DNA of 64,000 nucleotides from Cladocopium goreaui. Lineage: Eukaryota; Sar; Dinophyceae; Suessiales; Symbiodiniaceae. Below are positions 32,092 to 43,541 of the stretch, one piece after another. The notes below the pieces were generated by a model, which worked only from the letters and a program-made list of their open reading frames with translations, was not told where the DNA came from and ran no database searches. The stretch covers positions 27,986 to 91,985 of the forward strand of contig CAMXCT020000314.1 of the NCBI GenBank assembly GCA_947184155.2. The letters run 5' to 3'. Made by a program: the position numbers and the translations under genes. Numbering within the stretch: position 1 is the stretch's first letter; each line of letters starts with the position of its first letter.

Positions 32092-32126
32092 GTCTTAAAA
32101 AGGGGTTTTAAATAAACCCCTTTTCG
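32092..32126. terminator. Hairpin AAAAGGGGTTTT..AAACCCCTTTT
   Basis: An AAGGGGTTT arm pairs with AAACCCCTT over a short ATAA loop, followed by TTTT. It could end a Pol III transcript that starts at the B-box relic about 120 bp upstream, but this is only positional. Confidence 0.3.
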
Positions 32127-32384
32127 TGCATCATTTTTTCACGCTGCACAAGACACCGTATCATGCAGTCATGCTCTGGATAAAATCATCTTAGACTGCG
32201 CAAAAACGTTTTTGGTGTATCATCTTAGGGGCGCAGCATTTTGACACCACTCCTCTCCCACTACACTACCTTTCGTCCGCCTCCGCTTGCTCTCAAGTTT
32301 GAAGGAAGTCTCGCAGAAGCTTCGTTTTTCAGCTTTCAACTTCCAAATTTCAAGGACGTCTCGCAGAATAGCTTCGGTCTCAAG

Positions 32385-32600
32385 CTCGCAGATAGACAGA
32401 TAGACAGATAGAGGGATAGATAGACAGTTAGACAGATAGACAGATAGTCTGATAGATACGTAGATAGACAGATAGATAGGTAGATACATAGATGGATGCA
32501 TAGACAGGTAGACAGGTAAACAGGTAGACAGATAGACAGACAGATAGATAGATAACTAGACAGATAGATAGAAAGACAGACAGATAGATAGATAGAAACC
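32385..32600. repeat. (GATA/GACA)n tetranucleotide tract
   Basis: AGATAGACAGATAG-type units over about 215 bp. Confidence 0.95.
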
Positions 32601-32754
32601 TTTCCATCCATCAGTGGATTCGCCCTGCCATCCATGCATCAGAACAACTCACCTCTCCTATAGTTTCCTATTTTCGAAACTTCCGCCACCGCCTTGCGCG
32701 GTACTACTGGTAAAAACACTCCACGCTCGGACCACTTTGGCTGTTCAATCGTCA

Positions 32755-33030
32755 TTTTGCGTGGCAGGCGCAAAGGAATCTTGGGAGAGTCAGGGCGCGG
32801 ATTTGCTGAGAGAGGTTGCATTTTGGAGCATCAGATCTTCAGGTTTGCTAAGATGGTTTTGCGAGACATGTGCAGCACTTCGTGCGACTTGGCTTCACTT
32901 TGTTGTGGCAGGCGCAATACTTTAGAAGCATGGGATGGAAAAATTGAAAAACGCGTTGGTACGAGGCCATCAGGTTTGCATTCAACTTTCGAAGGAAGTC
33001 TCGCAGAATTGCTTCCTTTTTGACGATTTT
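32755..33030 (+). repeat. Direct repeat R, copy 2
   Basis: Homologous to 31495-31830 (shared GGAGCATCAGATCTTCAGGT). It is followed within about 100 bp by repeat copy b. Confidence 0.8.
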
Positions 33031-33129
33031 GACGTTGCCAATGTAAAAAACAAGAATAAGTCTCGCAGGGTTCTTGTTTTGTTTTTGGTTCTGTATCCCG
33101 TCCGCTCCTCCTCCTCCTCCTCCACCCGT

Positions 33130-33640
33130 GCTGTCACACACACTTGCTCAGAAATATCTTATCGAATTACTGATGTGGAATGCATCACACGTGCAAAAAA
33201 CACCTCAGTTATACTTGACAGGAACGGTTTGATGATTAGAAGTGAGAAACTGTGCGAAGGAAAACTTTCTACGTCCTTGATGCAGCTCAGTCAGATTGCG
33301 AAAACCGTACAGGTGAAGACATGAAACTGAAAGGTTTGGTATTGGTTTGAAGCGTGATGAAAAAAGAAATTCGACTGGGAGGTTCTTGGGTTGAGCCTCT
33401 TCCCATCACTGAAAAATGGCAGGTACGTCACGGTGATCAGCCGTGATATCCGCATGTACTGTGGCCGCTTCGTTGGACCATCGCACACGGTACATGGATG
33501 GTCCCCCTGCTGTTGTTTGAAAATCAAATGAAAAACCCAAAAAACGACGTCAAATTGGAAGACCATTGAAGCAAATCATCAAGTTAGAAGTTTTACATCT
33601 TTTCAGATGTTCCACACACACGCCTCGCTGCCGCGAGGCT
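33130..33640 (-). repeat. Retroelement 3'-end repeat, copy b, with terminal hairpin
   Basis: Shares with copies c and d the segment from CACTTGCTCAGAAATATCTT through TTACTGATGTGGAATGCATC, a GCGAAAACCGTACAG box, the structured core (33379-33510) and TTTTACATCTTTTCAGATG before CACACACA. It ends in hairpin GCCTCG/CGAGGC (33622-33639), also in copy d. About 150 bp of further shared sequence leads to the stop of ORF-b, so on the minus strand this is the 3' untranslated end of the second retroelement. Confidence 0.85.
33379..33510. ncRNA. Candidate structured RNA, copy b
   Basis: GAGG 33379-33382 pairs with CCTC 33396-33399. GCAGG 33419-33423 pairs with CCTGC 33506-33510. CACGG 33429-33433 pairs with CCGTG 33441-33445. 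CATGTAC 33453-33459 pairs with GTACATG 33490-33496. The pseudoknot is GGACCATC 33475-33482 with GATGGTCC 33497-33504. The CTTCGTT loop lies at 33468-33474. Every helix except the closing one differs in sequence from the other copies. Confidence 0.65.
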
Positions 33641-33792
33641 TTTTTTTGACGATGTCGAGAAAGTTATCGAAGCTCTTATCTAGGCCCTGACGCAGGAAAT
33701 AGCGATTAACGCAACATCAAAACACAGGGAGGAAATCTGCATTTGAATTATCCGGAAGCTCAGTACGACATCGGCAGGAAGTTCGGGTGTTT

Positions 33793-34728
33793 TCAATCAT
33801 CATCAATGTCCGACAACGCTTCCATGGCCGCCGTCTGCTGAGAAAGAATTTGAGTCGTCACAGCCAAGTGGCTAGCAAGGTGAGCCAAGTCTGCTGCCGA
33901 GAAGACCTGGACCGGATTTGTGCTCAAGTCATCTCCCGGGCTTTCAAGCTTCTCAAGGATCGCAGCATTGGATTCCCTGTCATTGTTGAGAATGTCCCAG
34001 AGGACCGAAGCCAGTTGGTGGATCTGACTTGGTACCGATGCCACGCCAACATTGGCGATGATGGAATCAGTATCGTCCATCTCTGAGCCCGGCATAGACT
34101 CCTGGTTTTGTTCAGGCTGATCAGCATTGTCAGGCGATTGTGGATGTTGATGCCATGAGTATGGCTCATATTCCACCTCAGGAATATTGAAATGCCGACG
34201 CCAGTAATTGGCGAGATAAGTGGATTGCTCCCATGAGTCAATCCATCCATATCGGTCAGCACGAATGTGACCAACAATCCCGTTGAAGAAGAACTCCGGT
34301 TGACGGTGGTGATGTACCCCGTAACGGTCCACTTCCGTTACCATGAGGCTCCTGACTCCCGTTTGAGGAGATCGAACCTCCGTAAAAATGTGAGAATGGA
34401 GTGTTCGATTCTGTCGTTGGATTTCCGTCTGGAGTGGGTAAGCTTCTTCAACTGCCGGCTGTAGCTGAGCCTGATGGGAAGGGTCATCAGGTAGAGGCAC
34501 AGATGAAGATGGTGCGGTATATCCGTACGGTGACGAAATGCCGCTATGAGTATTCTCGGAGAGGGATGGTAGAGACAGATCGTCGGTGATACTGCTGGGA
34601 TGAGGTCTTTGACCGGAGGATGTAGCACCACTACTGGACTGATCTTGAAATCGAGAATGGCGACGTGGCATGCTCATCGGTGCTCGAGGTGAGGTGAAAC
34701 CGGCGAGACAGGAATCACGCTTTGCCAT
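33793..34728 (-). CDS. Retroelement ORF-b, intact 311-residue protein
   Basis: ATG 34728-34726 to a stop at 33793. The N-terminus is MAKRDSCLAGFTSPRAPMSM, matching MTKRDSLLAGF of the second copy at 63690. A Ser/Pro-rich linker is followed by conserved blocks also present in the other copy: LMVTEVDR, EFFFNGIVGHIRADRYGWID, YLANYWRRHFNIPE, LWDILNNDRE and QVFSAADLAHLASHLA. The retained frame and blockwise identity with the diverged copy suggest past selection on the protein. No known domain was recognised. TTGGCTTCAG lies seven bases 5' of the ATG, close to the dinoflagellate spliced-leader end. A pyrimidine-rich linker separates it from ORF-a. Confidence 0.75.
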   Translation of the reverse strand: MAKRDSCLAGFTSPRAPMSMPRRHSRFQDQSSSGATSSGQRPHPSSITDDLSLPSLSENTHSGISSPYGYTAPSSSVPLPDDPSHQAQLQPAVEEAYPLQTEIQRQNRTLHSHIFTEVRSPQTGVRSLMVTEVDRYGVHHHRQPEFFFNGIVGHIRADRYGWIDSWEQSTYLANYWRRHFNIPEVEYEPYSWHQHPQSPDNADQPEQNQESMPGSEMDDTDSIIANVGVASVPSQIHQLASVLWDILNNDRESNAAILEKLESPGDDLSTNPVQVFSAADLAHLASHLAVTTQILSQQTAAMEALSDIDDD

Positions 34729-34853
34729 GATAAAGCTGAAGCCAAAGGCTGAGGGAGATTACATGTGAAGGTAAAAGGAAGATGGTCATCATGGGGTGGA
34801 AGCAAAGAAGATTAAGAGGAGACGCAAAAGGCACAAGGACTTTTTTATCCGCC

Positions 34854-35275
34854 TTATGGAAGCATGTTGCGGTTTGGGAAGGCCTCATGGCAGCCCATGT
34901 GCATGATATAGGGCTGATAGTGAGACGTGAAATATCGAATATTGTTCGGAAGTAAGATGCCGAATTCTTGGCCCTCAGTCCAATGAAGGCGATATTCACG
35001 AAGAAGTTCAATAAGGCGATCTTCGTTGCGGAGAGCGAAAGTGTCTCCAGTCTCGTCTTGCCACCGGATGTCCATTGAAGACGGGGGAAGATAGCGATCC
35101 CACGTGTACCAGATGTGTTGGCTGATGCAATATAGAATATAGCAGGTTGTACACCGTGAATGATTCAAGACGGTGGGTGTTGAGCAAGACGTTGTAGGTG
35201 AACAGAGCACGGTCTTCAGTCCTTCTAAGGGTGGGCAGCACATCACAGGTAGTGGCGTCCATGACATCATCATGG
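34854..35275 (-). CDS. Retroelement ORF-a, C-terminal part (5' truncated)
   Basis: The minus-strand frame ends in TAA (34856-34854). Conserved with the copy at the right window edge are LIELLREYRLHWTEGQEFGI, LLPNNIRYFTSHYQPYIM and HEAFPNRNMLP. Upstream, the frame runs into AT-rich CATTTGGCCGTGAAAAA repeats at 35320-35405 that translate as a nonsense FFTAKWFF pattern, so the true N-terminus is missing or interrupted here. Function is unknown. Confidence 0.65.
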
Positions 35276-35302
35276 ATTTTACCTGGGGATGCATTTGATC
35301 GC

Positions 35303-35318
35303 AAAAAAGGTGATCGAA
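35303..35318 (+). repeat. Left copy of a 15 bp direct repeat flanking a 17 kb segment
   Basis: AAAAAGGTGATCGAA occurs here (with one extra A) and at 52527-52541, exactly where the retroelement reading frames break off on each side. It could be a target duplication or microhomology. A further partial match at 52498-52510 weakens the case. Confidence 0.4.
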
Positions 35319-35319
35319 G

Positions 35320-35405
35320 GCCATTTGGCCATTTGGCCGTGAAAAAACCATTTGGCCGTGAAAAAACCATTTGGCCGTGAAAAACCATTTGGCCGTGAAA
35401 AATGA
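35320..35405 (+). repeat. CATTTGGCCGTGAAAAA short repeats
   Basis: Four to five units of about 19 bp. Related units occur at 43930-43985 and 52420-52490. Confidence 0.85.
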
Positions 35406-35409
35406 CATC

Positions 35410-36300
35410 TCAAGCTCTTAAATTGAAACCTCGGAGCATTTTTAACTTGCAAGGCCAAAACCTTGGCTTCCTTAAGCTGTCGTTGTAGCAAACAGCTTTC
35501 AACAAGCATTGTTCATCTGCCCTGCAACCTCATGGGCTACAGATGGGCATGGAAGACTGTTCGCGCAAAATATGTGTGGCAAAAAGGTTATATATATATA
35601 TGTATAATTTCTATTTGTATATGTACAATTTAAATCTATTTGTTTAACTATTCATCTTATATATATATATGTATCTTTCCAATATCTATACATGTGTAGG
35701 GTTTTACACACACACATATATATATATAAACGAATATACCGTACATATGACAATATGGTGTGCATGGTCCTCACCAAAAAACATGAAGCCAGCGAAACAG
35801 TTTGTTTTGGGAAACATGCGTTTGGGTTTCCGGTGTCCATTGCATACCTTCCGTGGACATCTTCATTGGTACCGTTTTTGTCGCCAATGCAGAATCAACA
35901 TTTTTTTCGCAACAAATTGTTCATACGTTTGCGTTCGAAACATTGGATCGGTGAAAGTACAATCACGGACAATTGTTTTAAAATCGCTGATCTCGATTTT
36001 TCACGGACAACTGCGTTCACGCCTGCAAAGCACAGCAGAGTTGTTGTTTTCACAACCGCACGACCATGGTTGATGTCACATGGCTGGTCTCAAATTGGGA
36101 GATGGTATGAGATAGTCTTTTATGTTTTTTGATGTGTTTGAAACATTTCTTTGATGGTTCGATATAGACAAACCAAAAATTAGAATGAAACACCATGAAA
36201 TGACCTTAAAAAAAGTCGAGTTTTCAAATGGATTGTGAAGCACAAACGTCCACGATGTTCAGGATGTTCAGCGTTTGTGTGAACTTCTACACGCCTGTAC
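35410..36300. other. AT-rich stretch, no supported gene
   Basis: Contains TATATATA microsatellites near 35590-35610, 35658-35670 and 35715-35728. No splice-supported exon was found. Sequence from 36120 on may be intronic to the exons at 36312-36535. Confidence 0.4.
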
Positions 36301-36311
36301 GTGTTTCTCAG

Positions 36312-36535
36312 CCATGGTCGAAAATCTTTCGACTTGATGCAGGCCACCCTGGGCCAGCTGCTGCAATGGTGAAACAAAGGTTTTTAAAGTGATCCCTAAA
36401 CCCATATGGAGTCGTAAAATCTTAAAAGTGTATCCAACACAACTACCCGTTGATTTTTTGTTTCTCAGCCATATCGGACAGGTGGACCCTATCCTACTGC
36501 AGATGCGCGCTGAAATTGGGAGGCTGGGCAAATGA
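36312..36535 (+). CDS. Last two exons of a spliced gene
   Basis: Exon 36312-36368 follows TTTCTCAG and reads HGRKSFDLMQATLGQLLQ. A GT...AG intron of 100 bp (36369-36468) ends in the same TTTCTCAG. The next exon, 36469-36535, reads in phase as HIGQVDPILLQMRAEIGRLG K and ends in TGA. Phase agreement across the intron and the helical protein pattern support a real gene. Upstream exons were not located. The family is unknown to me. It has the same direction as the genes downstream. Confidence 0.5.
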
Positions 36536-36903
36536 ACTGATGGAACAACTATTTGCCAATAAATTTGTAGAACAGTGGAAAGAACATCACAAACAGTCCT
36601 GGAGTTTGAAGTAGCAACTGCATACCTTGCAGTATCTTGCAGTGGAAAACCATGTCCCTATCCAAAACGGTTGCAATCAAGATGGGTTTGTCGGATCACC
36701 CGCGCAGGTCGCCCTATACATGGCCAGCGGTCAATCAGCAGGCACGCTCTCAACCTGCCGTGCAGGGATGCTGGCATAGAGTGATGTTGGAGCAACATGT
36801 GAAACTAATTCGCATGAAATCCAAGTACACTTTTAGCGATTGATATATGTTCATTCAAGCACATTTGTGAAACAAATCCACGCTCGTCACTGTGGTAGCT
36901 GCA

Positions 36904-39900
36904 ATGGCTTCATCGGAAGATGATGATGATGATCGCTTAGATGTATCCCCTGGTGCCCACCAGCGCTTTGTGACTGCTTTTGCGGCTAGCAAAGCCTTGA
37001 AAATTGTAACTTGGTTGTAATTCCTTGGACACCCCATGAATATCAAAGGTGTTGAATCTATATAAAGATATTTGACTGCAGTATTGAAATCATTTTTTCA
37101 CTTAGGTCCCATTGTGTGTTGGGTCTACATCAGATTTGGGATCATAAGCCCAAAACCCAAAACCTGGCCTCTTCACGAATCTTCACGATCCTTCCTGCCA
37201 TCTCCGTCGCCTAGGTTGGGATGACACTGGTCGTCGATCATAGTGGAAGGATTCACGATTCCCGTTCAAAGCCGTCGATCAAAGATATCGTTTGCAACAA
37301 AGAGGACACTGGGTGAACCCAAATAGAGTTTGTTGAAAGCAAACTGAAATTGATATAATCGACATGTTAACGATCCCTCAAGGTTTTGCTGGCTACCATT
37401 CGAGGTTCTGGGGGAAGCCCTCATCTTAGCAAAAAGGTTCTTCAACATGCGATTCTTGAATTCTATTCGCAACACCGATTGCTTCCAGAGGGATGTGTCG
37501 CGGAGATGGCATCTGTCCAAAAATGGGCTTTGAAGTGTGGCACTGCTATCAGACGGTTGGTTCCTTGCACTCAACGGTGCAAACAACTGTATGATGATAT
37601 GTATTTATTTGTAAAACTATTACCAACATAATTACATACATATAACAATATATATATATCATATTATATATAATATATAGTATATATATTGTATTATATT
37701 TGTAAATATTATATATATATTGTTTTGTAAATATGATATTATATTTTATATACATACCATATAATATATATATAGTATGTATTAAATATTTTTAAATATT
37801 CGATATTAAATCTGTAAATAATATATACATATATTATATTATATTTGTTATATATATATATATTACCTGGGTGGCGTTGCGTTCGAAGGGACCTGTAAAA
37901 CCATCAAATTGTTATACATGATGGATCGTTATTTACACAAGATAATCGGTGTAATACCACACACACACACATATGATCCCTGTACGAGTTCACCGGGTTA
38001 GGTTGGGGCCTATGAATTTCTAATAGAAAATGTAAATTGTATAAATTAGGGACCCACGAAAATCTAGCAACAGACATCAAACCAATTTGAGGCATCCTAG
38101 AAAAATGGCATTGTACAATAAGTGTTTTTTCGAAGCTATGTTTAGCATTTTCCTTAGAAAAAAACACCGCCCTACTTGAATTGCATAGTTTTGAAATTAC
38201 GAAATCAAATATGTTAGAAACCACTTCAAGTTACTGCTCCCCTTTTTCTAGAGCCCAACATCCAACCCATCGAATTTCCATCCCATTTCGGTAAAATGTC
38301 ATGGTTTCGAATCTCGTTATCCCCATATGCAAGTTGCCATAAATTGGGTATCCTTGTTTTCAGACGCACCCAAATACATCCAAATATTTTATTGTTGGTT
38401 GCAATGTGTTGTAATTCATCCCAGTTATTCCACAACATGGTTGATTTCCCACAAAAATTACCCTTAAATTATGATTAAACCCATTGCCTCTCTAGAGAAT
38501 CAAGGACCACTAGAAAATCTATGCATGTACTCCCAGAGATGCTAACGTTATGCTTCTGCATTTGGGGCACCTAAACTACCCAGAAAATCAGGATTTACGA
38601 CTCGAGTTGTTCGGTAGAATTGGGGGAACTTCGACAGCATCATTTCAGCAAATTCGAGCTTTTCGAAGGACAGAAAATTAATCAACCCTCCTTAGCGGGG
38701 TTAACCCCCCTGAAATCCTAGAGGAAACTCATACCGGTATCACGTATGTATATATAAATGTATATTTATAGACAGAGAACCCGGTTTGTGAAATCATATT
38801 TGTCTTGGGGCCATTTCCCGCATGACGCAAGGCTTCCAGGCTTCGTCGATTGCTGAAGCGGTCAAAGACTGCCAAGTCAAAACGCCTGACGGAGCTGAAG
38901 GAGGCGGCGCGGAAGGCTGGCTGGAATGTCATTCCAGGTTCCAAGGGAGACTCCAATGCTTCTAGGACACATTATTTTTGTTTGGTGTTCAGGTGCTTCA
39001 ACTTCCAAAACGTTGAATCGCAAATTCCATGAAAACTCAATCCATGAAAGCTCAACTACATGTCATGAAGCCTCCAGCTTGACTTGTATCATCGACGTAT
39101 CCATGATGTTACATTTCATGCAGGGGTCATTGCCATCGCTCAGGTTAAAACCGGGCTTGGTGACGCAGAGGGCCTGAGTGAACTCAGCGCTGCATCGTCC
39201 ATGGGGCCTTCCAGCGATTTGTCGGTGGCATCACTGGGATCCAAGGATGAAAAGTTGGTGAGGGTTGCAAAGCAATTGCAGGCTTTGAAAGTAGCTCTGG
39301 AGACTACCAATCCCATGAAACCTCATGAAAATCCATTGCCAAAAGGTGATGTGGGCAAGGCCGATCGATCTCATGTGAGTGTCATTCCAACCCCGCAACA
39401 GAAGCCAATGTCGAAACTACCAACTGGGGAAAAGGTTTCAGACATCGTTCGCTTGTTGAAGAGCAAACCCACTGCAGCTGATTCGAACAGTGGAGATCCA
39501 GAACAGACTTCCAGGGATGTTTGGAAAACCCACGAATCGGAACAGGAGAACAAGTATGTACTGCCTTCTTATGTTTCTTGGATTATATATTTGTACACTG
39601 GTATAATGCAAGTTTTGATCGATCCACCAGCTAAAGAAAAACATAGCCTATGGTTATGTCATGTCTTCTCTGTTTGGGGTACCAAATCTTACATACAACA
39701 TATTTGGGGAACCAAATCTTGCTTAGCATCCGTTCATTTATGATTCATGATCTTGGTATATCGAATTAAGTATATGAGTTCATCATGCCCAGGTTTTGGA
39801 CTCTTTGGACAAGGTGAAGGGCAACTCTGCGCAACCATTCCCACTTCATGCGAAGTATGTCCCGGCGATCTTGGCTGCGAAAGCTGTGGATGGAAATTGT

Positions 39901-40215
39901 GAAAAGGATGACGACGATGGCGATGACAAAAAACCAACTAAGTCCAAACCCAAACCACGGAAAAAAAAGGCTTCTAAGTCATCGAAGCCTCATGGGGAAT
40001 CCGATTGGCAATATGGTAAAATTCGAACTTTGTTCATACAGACCAAGAAAAAATCTGGGCTCCCCTACAAAAAGGCAGCCGAACTCTGGGATGAGAGCGA
40101 TGAGAAAACCCAGCTCCTGTCGTTGGTTTCCCTAGGTGAACTGAAAAAACGGAGGTTTTTGGAGCGTGGTGCTACGGAAAACCCGTGGCTTAAAAAGCTG
40201 AAAGGCTCAGCCTGA
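36904..40215 (+). CDS. Spliced gene with Lys-rich C-terminus, at least five exons
   Basis: Exon 1 is 36904-37005 (ATG; MASSEDDDDDRLDVSPGAHQ, GT donor). Exon 2 is 37383-37559 (begins VLLATIRGSGGSPHLSKK, in phase). A possible exon lies from 38840 after CCAG with two plausible frames. An exon at about 39125-39553 contains LVRVAKQLQALKVALE and VSDIVRLLKSK. The last exon, 39793-40215, contains KPKPRKKKASKS, DWQYGKIRTLFIQTKKKSGL and LGELKKRRFLERGA before TGA. The acidic start, Ser/Pro linkers and basic end suggest a nuclear or nucleic-acid-associated protein. The W-x-R-T-L-x-Q...LKKRRF module resembles abundant dinoflagellate hypotheticals. A large repeat (37870-38745) sits in an intron. Confidence 0.55.
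37620..37868. repeat. AT-rich microsatellite region
   Basis: Almost pure A/T with many TATATATA runs, directly before dispersed repeat D copy 1. Confidence 0.9.
37869..38745 (+). repeat. Dispersed repeat D, copy 1 (intronic)
   Basis: About 870 bp starting GGGTGGCGTTGCGTTCGAA and ending GGAAACTCATACCGGTATCA. It is closely similar to 48705-49560. It contains TGATCCCTGTACGAGTTCAC and CTGCTCCCCTTTTTCTAGAG. Both copies follow a TATATA tract and lie between exons of plus-strand genes. No protein domain and no clear terminal inverted repeat were seen. Confidence 0.9.
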
Positions 40216-40689
40216 ATGGGCTAGGTAGCCATATTTCGTGTATGCCAATTTGAGATCACCTTGGCAAGGGGGATGCCGGCGCGATAGTGTGAAAAAAAAA
40301 ACATTGGCCACTGTTTATACTCACCTCCATATCAACTGGTAGATGTAGTTACAGGATTTCTGGGTTTTCTTCAAGTATGACTTCACCATATTTCACCAAC
40401 ATTGGAGCTAGAAGCTGTGATTGAAATCAGTACTACATAGAACATTTTGGCTCAGAAACATCTAGTCTCTTTTTTTGGTTTTCACGTTACGTGTGGGTGA
40501 TCCAATGGTTGTGAAAGACCTTCTGTCTTTCCGGGCTCCTCCAATCCTCATTTTGGTGTGCCTGCTAACGATCTGGAACACGAAGCTTCACCATGAGCCG
40601 GTTCTTTGGTGGCATGGTCAACTAAGGATCTAACAGAATTGAAGGATCTCATTTCTTCATGTGTTCAAATACTCTACAGTTGTGAATCA

Positions 40690-42314
40690 AGAATGATGGT
40701 TCACCCCAAACTTCTCACCCGCACTAAGGTTAGAGACTTTTGTGAGGTGTTCTCCGGCAAAGGTGAGATTACTCGAGCACTCCGGGCTGAGACTCGATCG
40801 AACTGGATTCCAGTAGTCGTGTTACTGGTCAAGAATATCTATAATATAGATATGGCTTATGTTTTGTGTGGAACCTATATAAGTATATATAATATATATA
40901 TATATGTTATAAACAGACTATACCCGGTTCTTCCCATCAGTAGCTGGCCTGCGTGGTGCCTGCACCCAGTGATGAGGCCAACCTTAAGGGCTGTGCCATA
41001 GACATCGACGACAACCCCCGGGCTTTCGACTTAACGACCCCAAGCGGGTTCGCGCCCCTTGGCTTATTGAATTACCTGTGGATCAACGTATCTCAAAATT
41101 AATCAAAAATAATGGGTGTCCACATGGGTGTTCACAGAACCAGAACAGTTGATATGATTATGAAAGTGAATTCTTTATGGACATGACCCTGGATTCATAG
41201 TTACTTTTCGCAGTCCCCCAAACCCTGGATCGACATGTGCCGGCTAGGCTGACCCTGAACGAAGTCTTACGATGCAAACCCGGGAGTCTTCTGGTCTTAG
41301 CTCCGGTGTGCACTTCAATGTCTGCTATGTGGTTTGGCCTAACATTGCATCACATCTTTTTGTTTTTTCCACCAAAAAATAATTCTCCCAAGAATTGAAC
41401 CGAAATGTCCACTATTGTTTTTCAGTTGTGAGTTTACTTTTAGGCCAACAACTTTTATCTATCTACTATCCATCTATCGTTTCCCGGAAAACTATTTCCG
41501 TATCAGCACAACGTTTTGGTGACAGCGGGTGTGAAACTGAACCCTTTTGTTCTTGGTACACTTAAATGTCTGCAGGAGCCGGCACACTTCGGGGAGATCC
41601 TATTTGAAGCCCTATGGCAACACCAACTACGAGTTTGTGGAGCTAGGCAACACGCTGGCTTGCAGGTGCATTCTCCTGATCCTGGTGGCGCACTGGCGTG
41701 GACTACGTTGGTTGCTGGAGCAGCCGGATGGCTCATTTTTGCAGTACTTGCCAAGGTTCCAATGGTTACTTCAAGTGATCAAGGCCACTATGATGTTCAT
41801 TGCTATGGGAACTACTATACCATCATATTCTGTACACGGGTATGATATAAATGATATAATTAAATATCTATGTCTATATGCAGTATTGTGTGAATAAGTA
41901 CACATTTTCTCGTGGAAAACATGCCATGGTCAATCCTATCAGAATTTCCCAGGGATAAAGTAACAACTCTGTGGGTGCGCATTACTCCGTGCAAAACTGA
42001 TTTGTATAAATATGTATTGATACTCAGCCTCCATCAGGCAACCATCCAATCTTAATGGCCCGTAGCAGTATATATTTGCCTTGCAGGTCTATGTGGCCTA
42101 CTTTTACATGGGAAAGTTCAAGGGCGAAACGCCAAAGCGCCACCGTGTGTGGAGCAATGACCACATGTTCTTGTCCGAGATTGTCAACCGGGCTGGATAC
42201 ATGAGCAGGCAAGAACAGCAGGCTTGCCATGTGAAAACAACCCGTAAGTACATCGACAAGAAAGGCGTTTCAAGATGTGTGGGCATCAAGGATGTCTTGA
42301 AGAAGAGCCAGTAA
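40690..42314 (+). CDS. Spliced gene with a DNA-methyltransferase-like fold
   Basis: The first visible exon (about 40690-40795) reads TKVRDFCEVFSGKGEITRAL, like motif I (FSG..G) of C5-methyltransferases and of a dinoflagellate family. The next (about 40926-41080) contains GLRGAC and, in another frame, AIDIDDNPRAFDLTTPSGF, like motif II; the frame change there is unexplained. Exon 41576-41774 reads YGNTNYEFVELGNTLACR and RWLLEQPDGSFLQYLPRF, with EQP in the ENV position. Exon 42087-42314, in phase (GT donor, TTGCAG acceptor), reads TPKRHRVWSN, and TTRKYIDKKGVSRCVGIKD before TAA. A PC motif exon was not found, so catalytic activity is doubtful. Exon borders are my reading of splice signals. Confidence 0.55.
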
Positions 42315-42671
42315 CTCGACCCACATTGTTTGGGGTGCATCGTTCCCCTGGTTTCAATTTATCCTCTTTATTCGATAGTTAGATACCCTGCAGGACCCTA
42401 TGTTTGAAAGACACTTCAATCTGATTTAATGTTTGGGCTTGGTGTGATGCGACATATACTGAGTTGCAGTAGAGCCCCATGCGCTTAAGTAACACGATCA
42501 TTTCCAATAGGTGTTGATTTCATGAGCTGGCTTCGATCCATGAAATCAAGAGCCCCATATTTTCCGATGAAACAAAGTTATATAAAAAGCATGAACCGTA
42601 TATATCTGGATCTTATATATGCTTGCAAACGGAACCACTTCCCGGATCAACCAGGGGGCGCCTTGGCATAG

Positions 42672-43541
42672 ACAGATCATAGAATTGCATCCTCGGCGTA
42701 CCTGAGGCATTACACCCGCGAATTTGGGGAGTTCATTGCTGAGAAGGTACAAGCTCACACTAATGTGCCCTGTCAAACAAGGGGGGACGGTATATGGGAT
42801 AATCCTATTCATATTCGATTCCATGTGTATGTCTCCAATACGAAATATTTTTGAACTTATTTCTCACAACAAGTAAGGAACCAATGGGTGTGTACATATA
42901 TATATATACATACGTACATACATACATGCATACATGTATAGTTTGACTTTATTTAGTGTTTCTTTATAGCGGTTGCAGAGGTGTGAATCATTGTGGGGCT
43001 GGATGGTTCCCTATTTGGATTCAAGATTCTTCAGAATTTCACGGGATAGCTGCCAGCCATTTCCCCCGTATGTACAAACAGAGAAACTAAAAATGTGAAA
43101 ATAACAATCATCAGAACTCCCCGGCAAGCAGGGGTTGCAATTGTGCAACTAACAAGGGTAATAAAGATGTTGATATGATGTGAGGTGCCTCTCCCAGAAG
43201 CCCCTCTTCAAGATCTTCCAAATGGCCTTTCTGATTTGGAGCTCTTCAAGAAATACTGCTTACCGCTTCACAAGACCGACCGGTGGGATGAGGCGAGCCC
43301 AACAAAAAGTGTGCATTCATCTTAAGATGGGGATACCTTCAATGGTCTTCAGATAGATTTGTATCATGGGTATTTCGATTTGAGTACGCTGATCCAATGA
43401 ATTCACATCATTATTTGGGGGTTTCGTGTTGTCCACATCCAACATCAAACCCTTCGGCCCATCTTGGCGGTCCAGGCCAAGATGACAGAAGTCCTGGCAT
43501 ACTTGGGCTCCTGCAAGCACGTCAACGTGCCAGGGAACTGG
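42672..43541 (+). CDS. Three exons of a spliced gene, possibly part of the methyltransferase-like gene
   Basis: Exon to 42746 ends SAYLRHYTREFGEFIAEK at GTACAA. Exon 43185-about 43318 continues in phase as VPLPEAPLQDLPNGLSDLEL with FKKYCLPLHKTDRWDE. Exon 43476-about 43540 reads AKMTEVLAYLGSCKHVNVPG N followed by W and GTACCC. The phase fits across the first junction. The content resembles segments of dinoflagellate proteins that also carry the methyltransferase-like module, so this may be a second, tandem member or a continuation. Upstream and downstream exons are not found. Confidence 0.45.
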
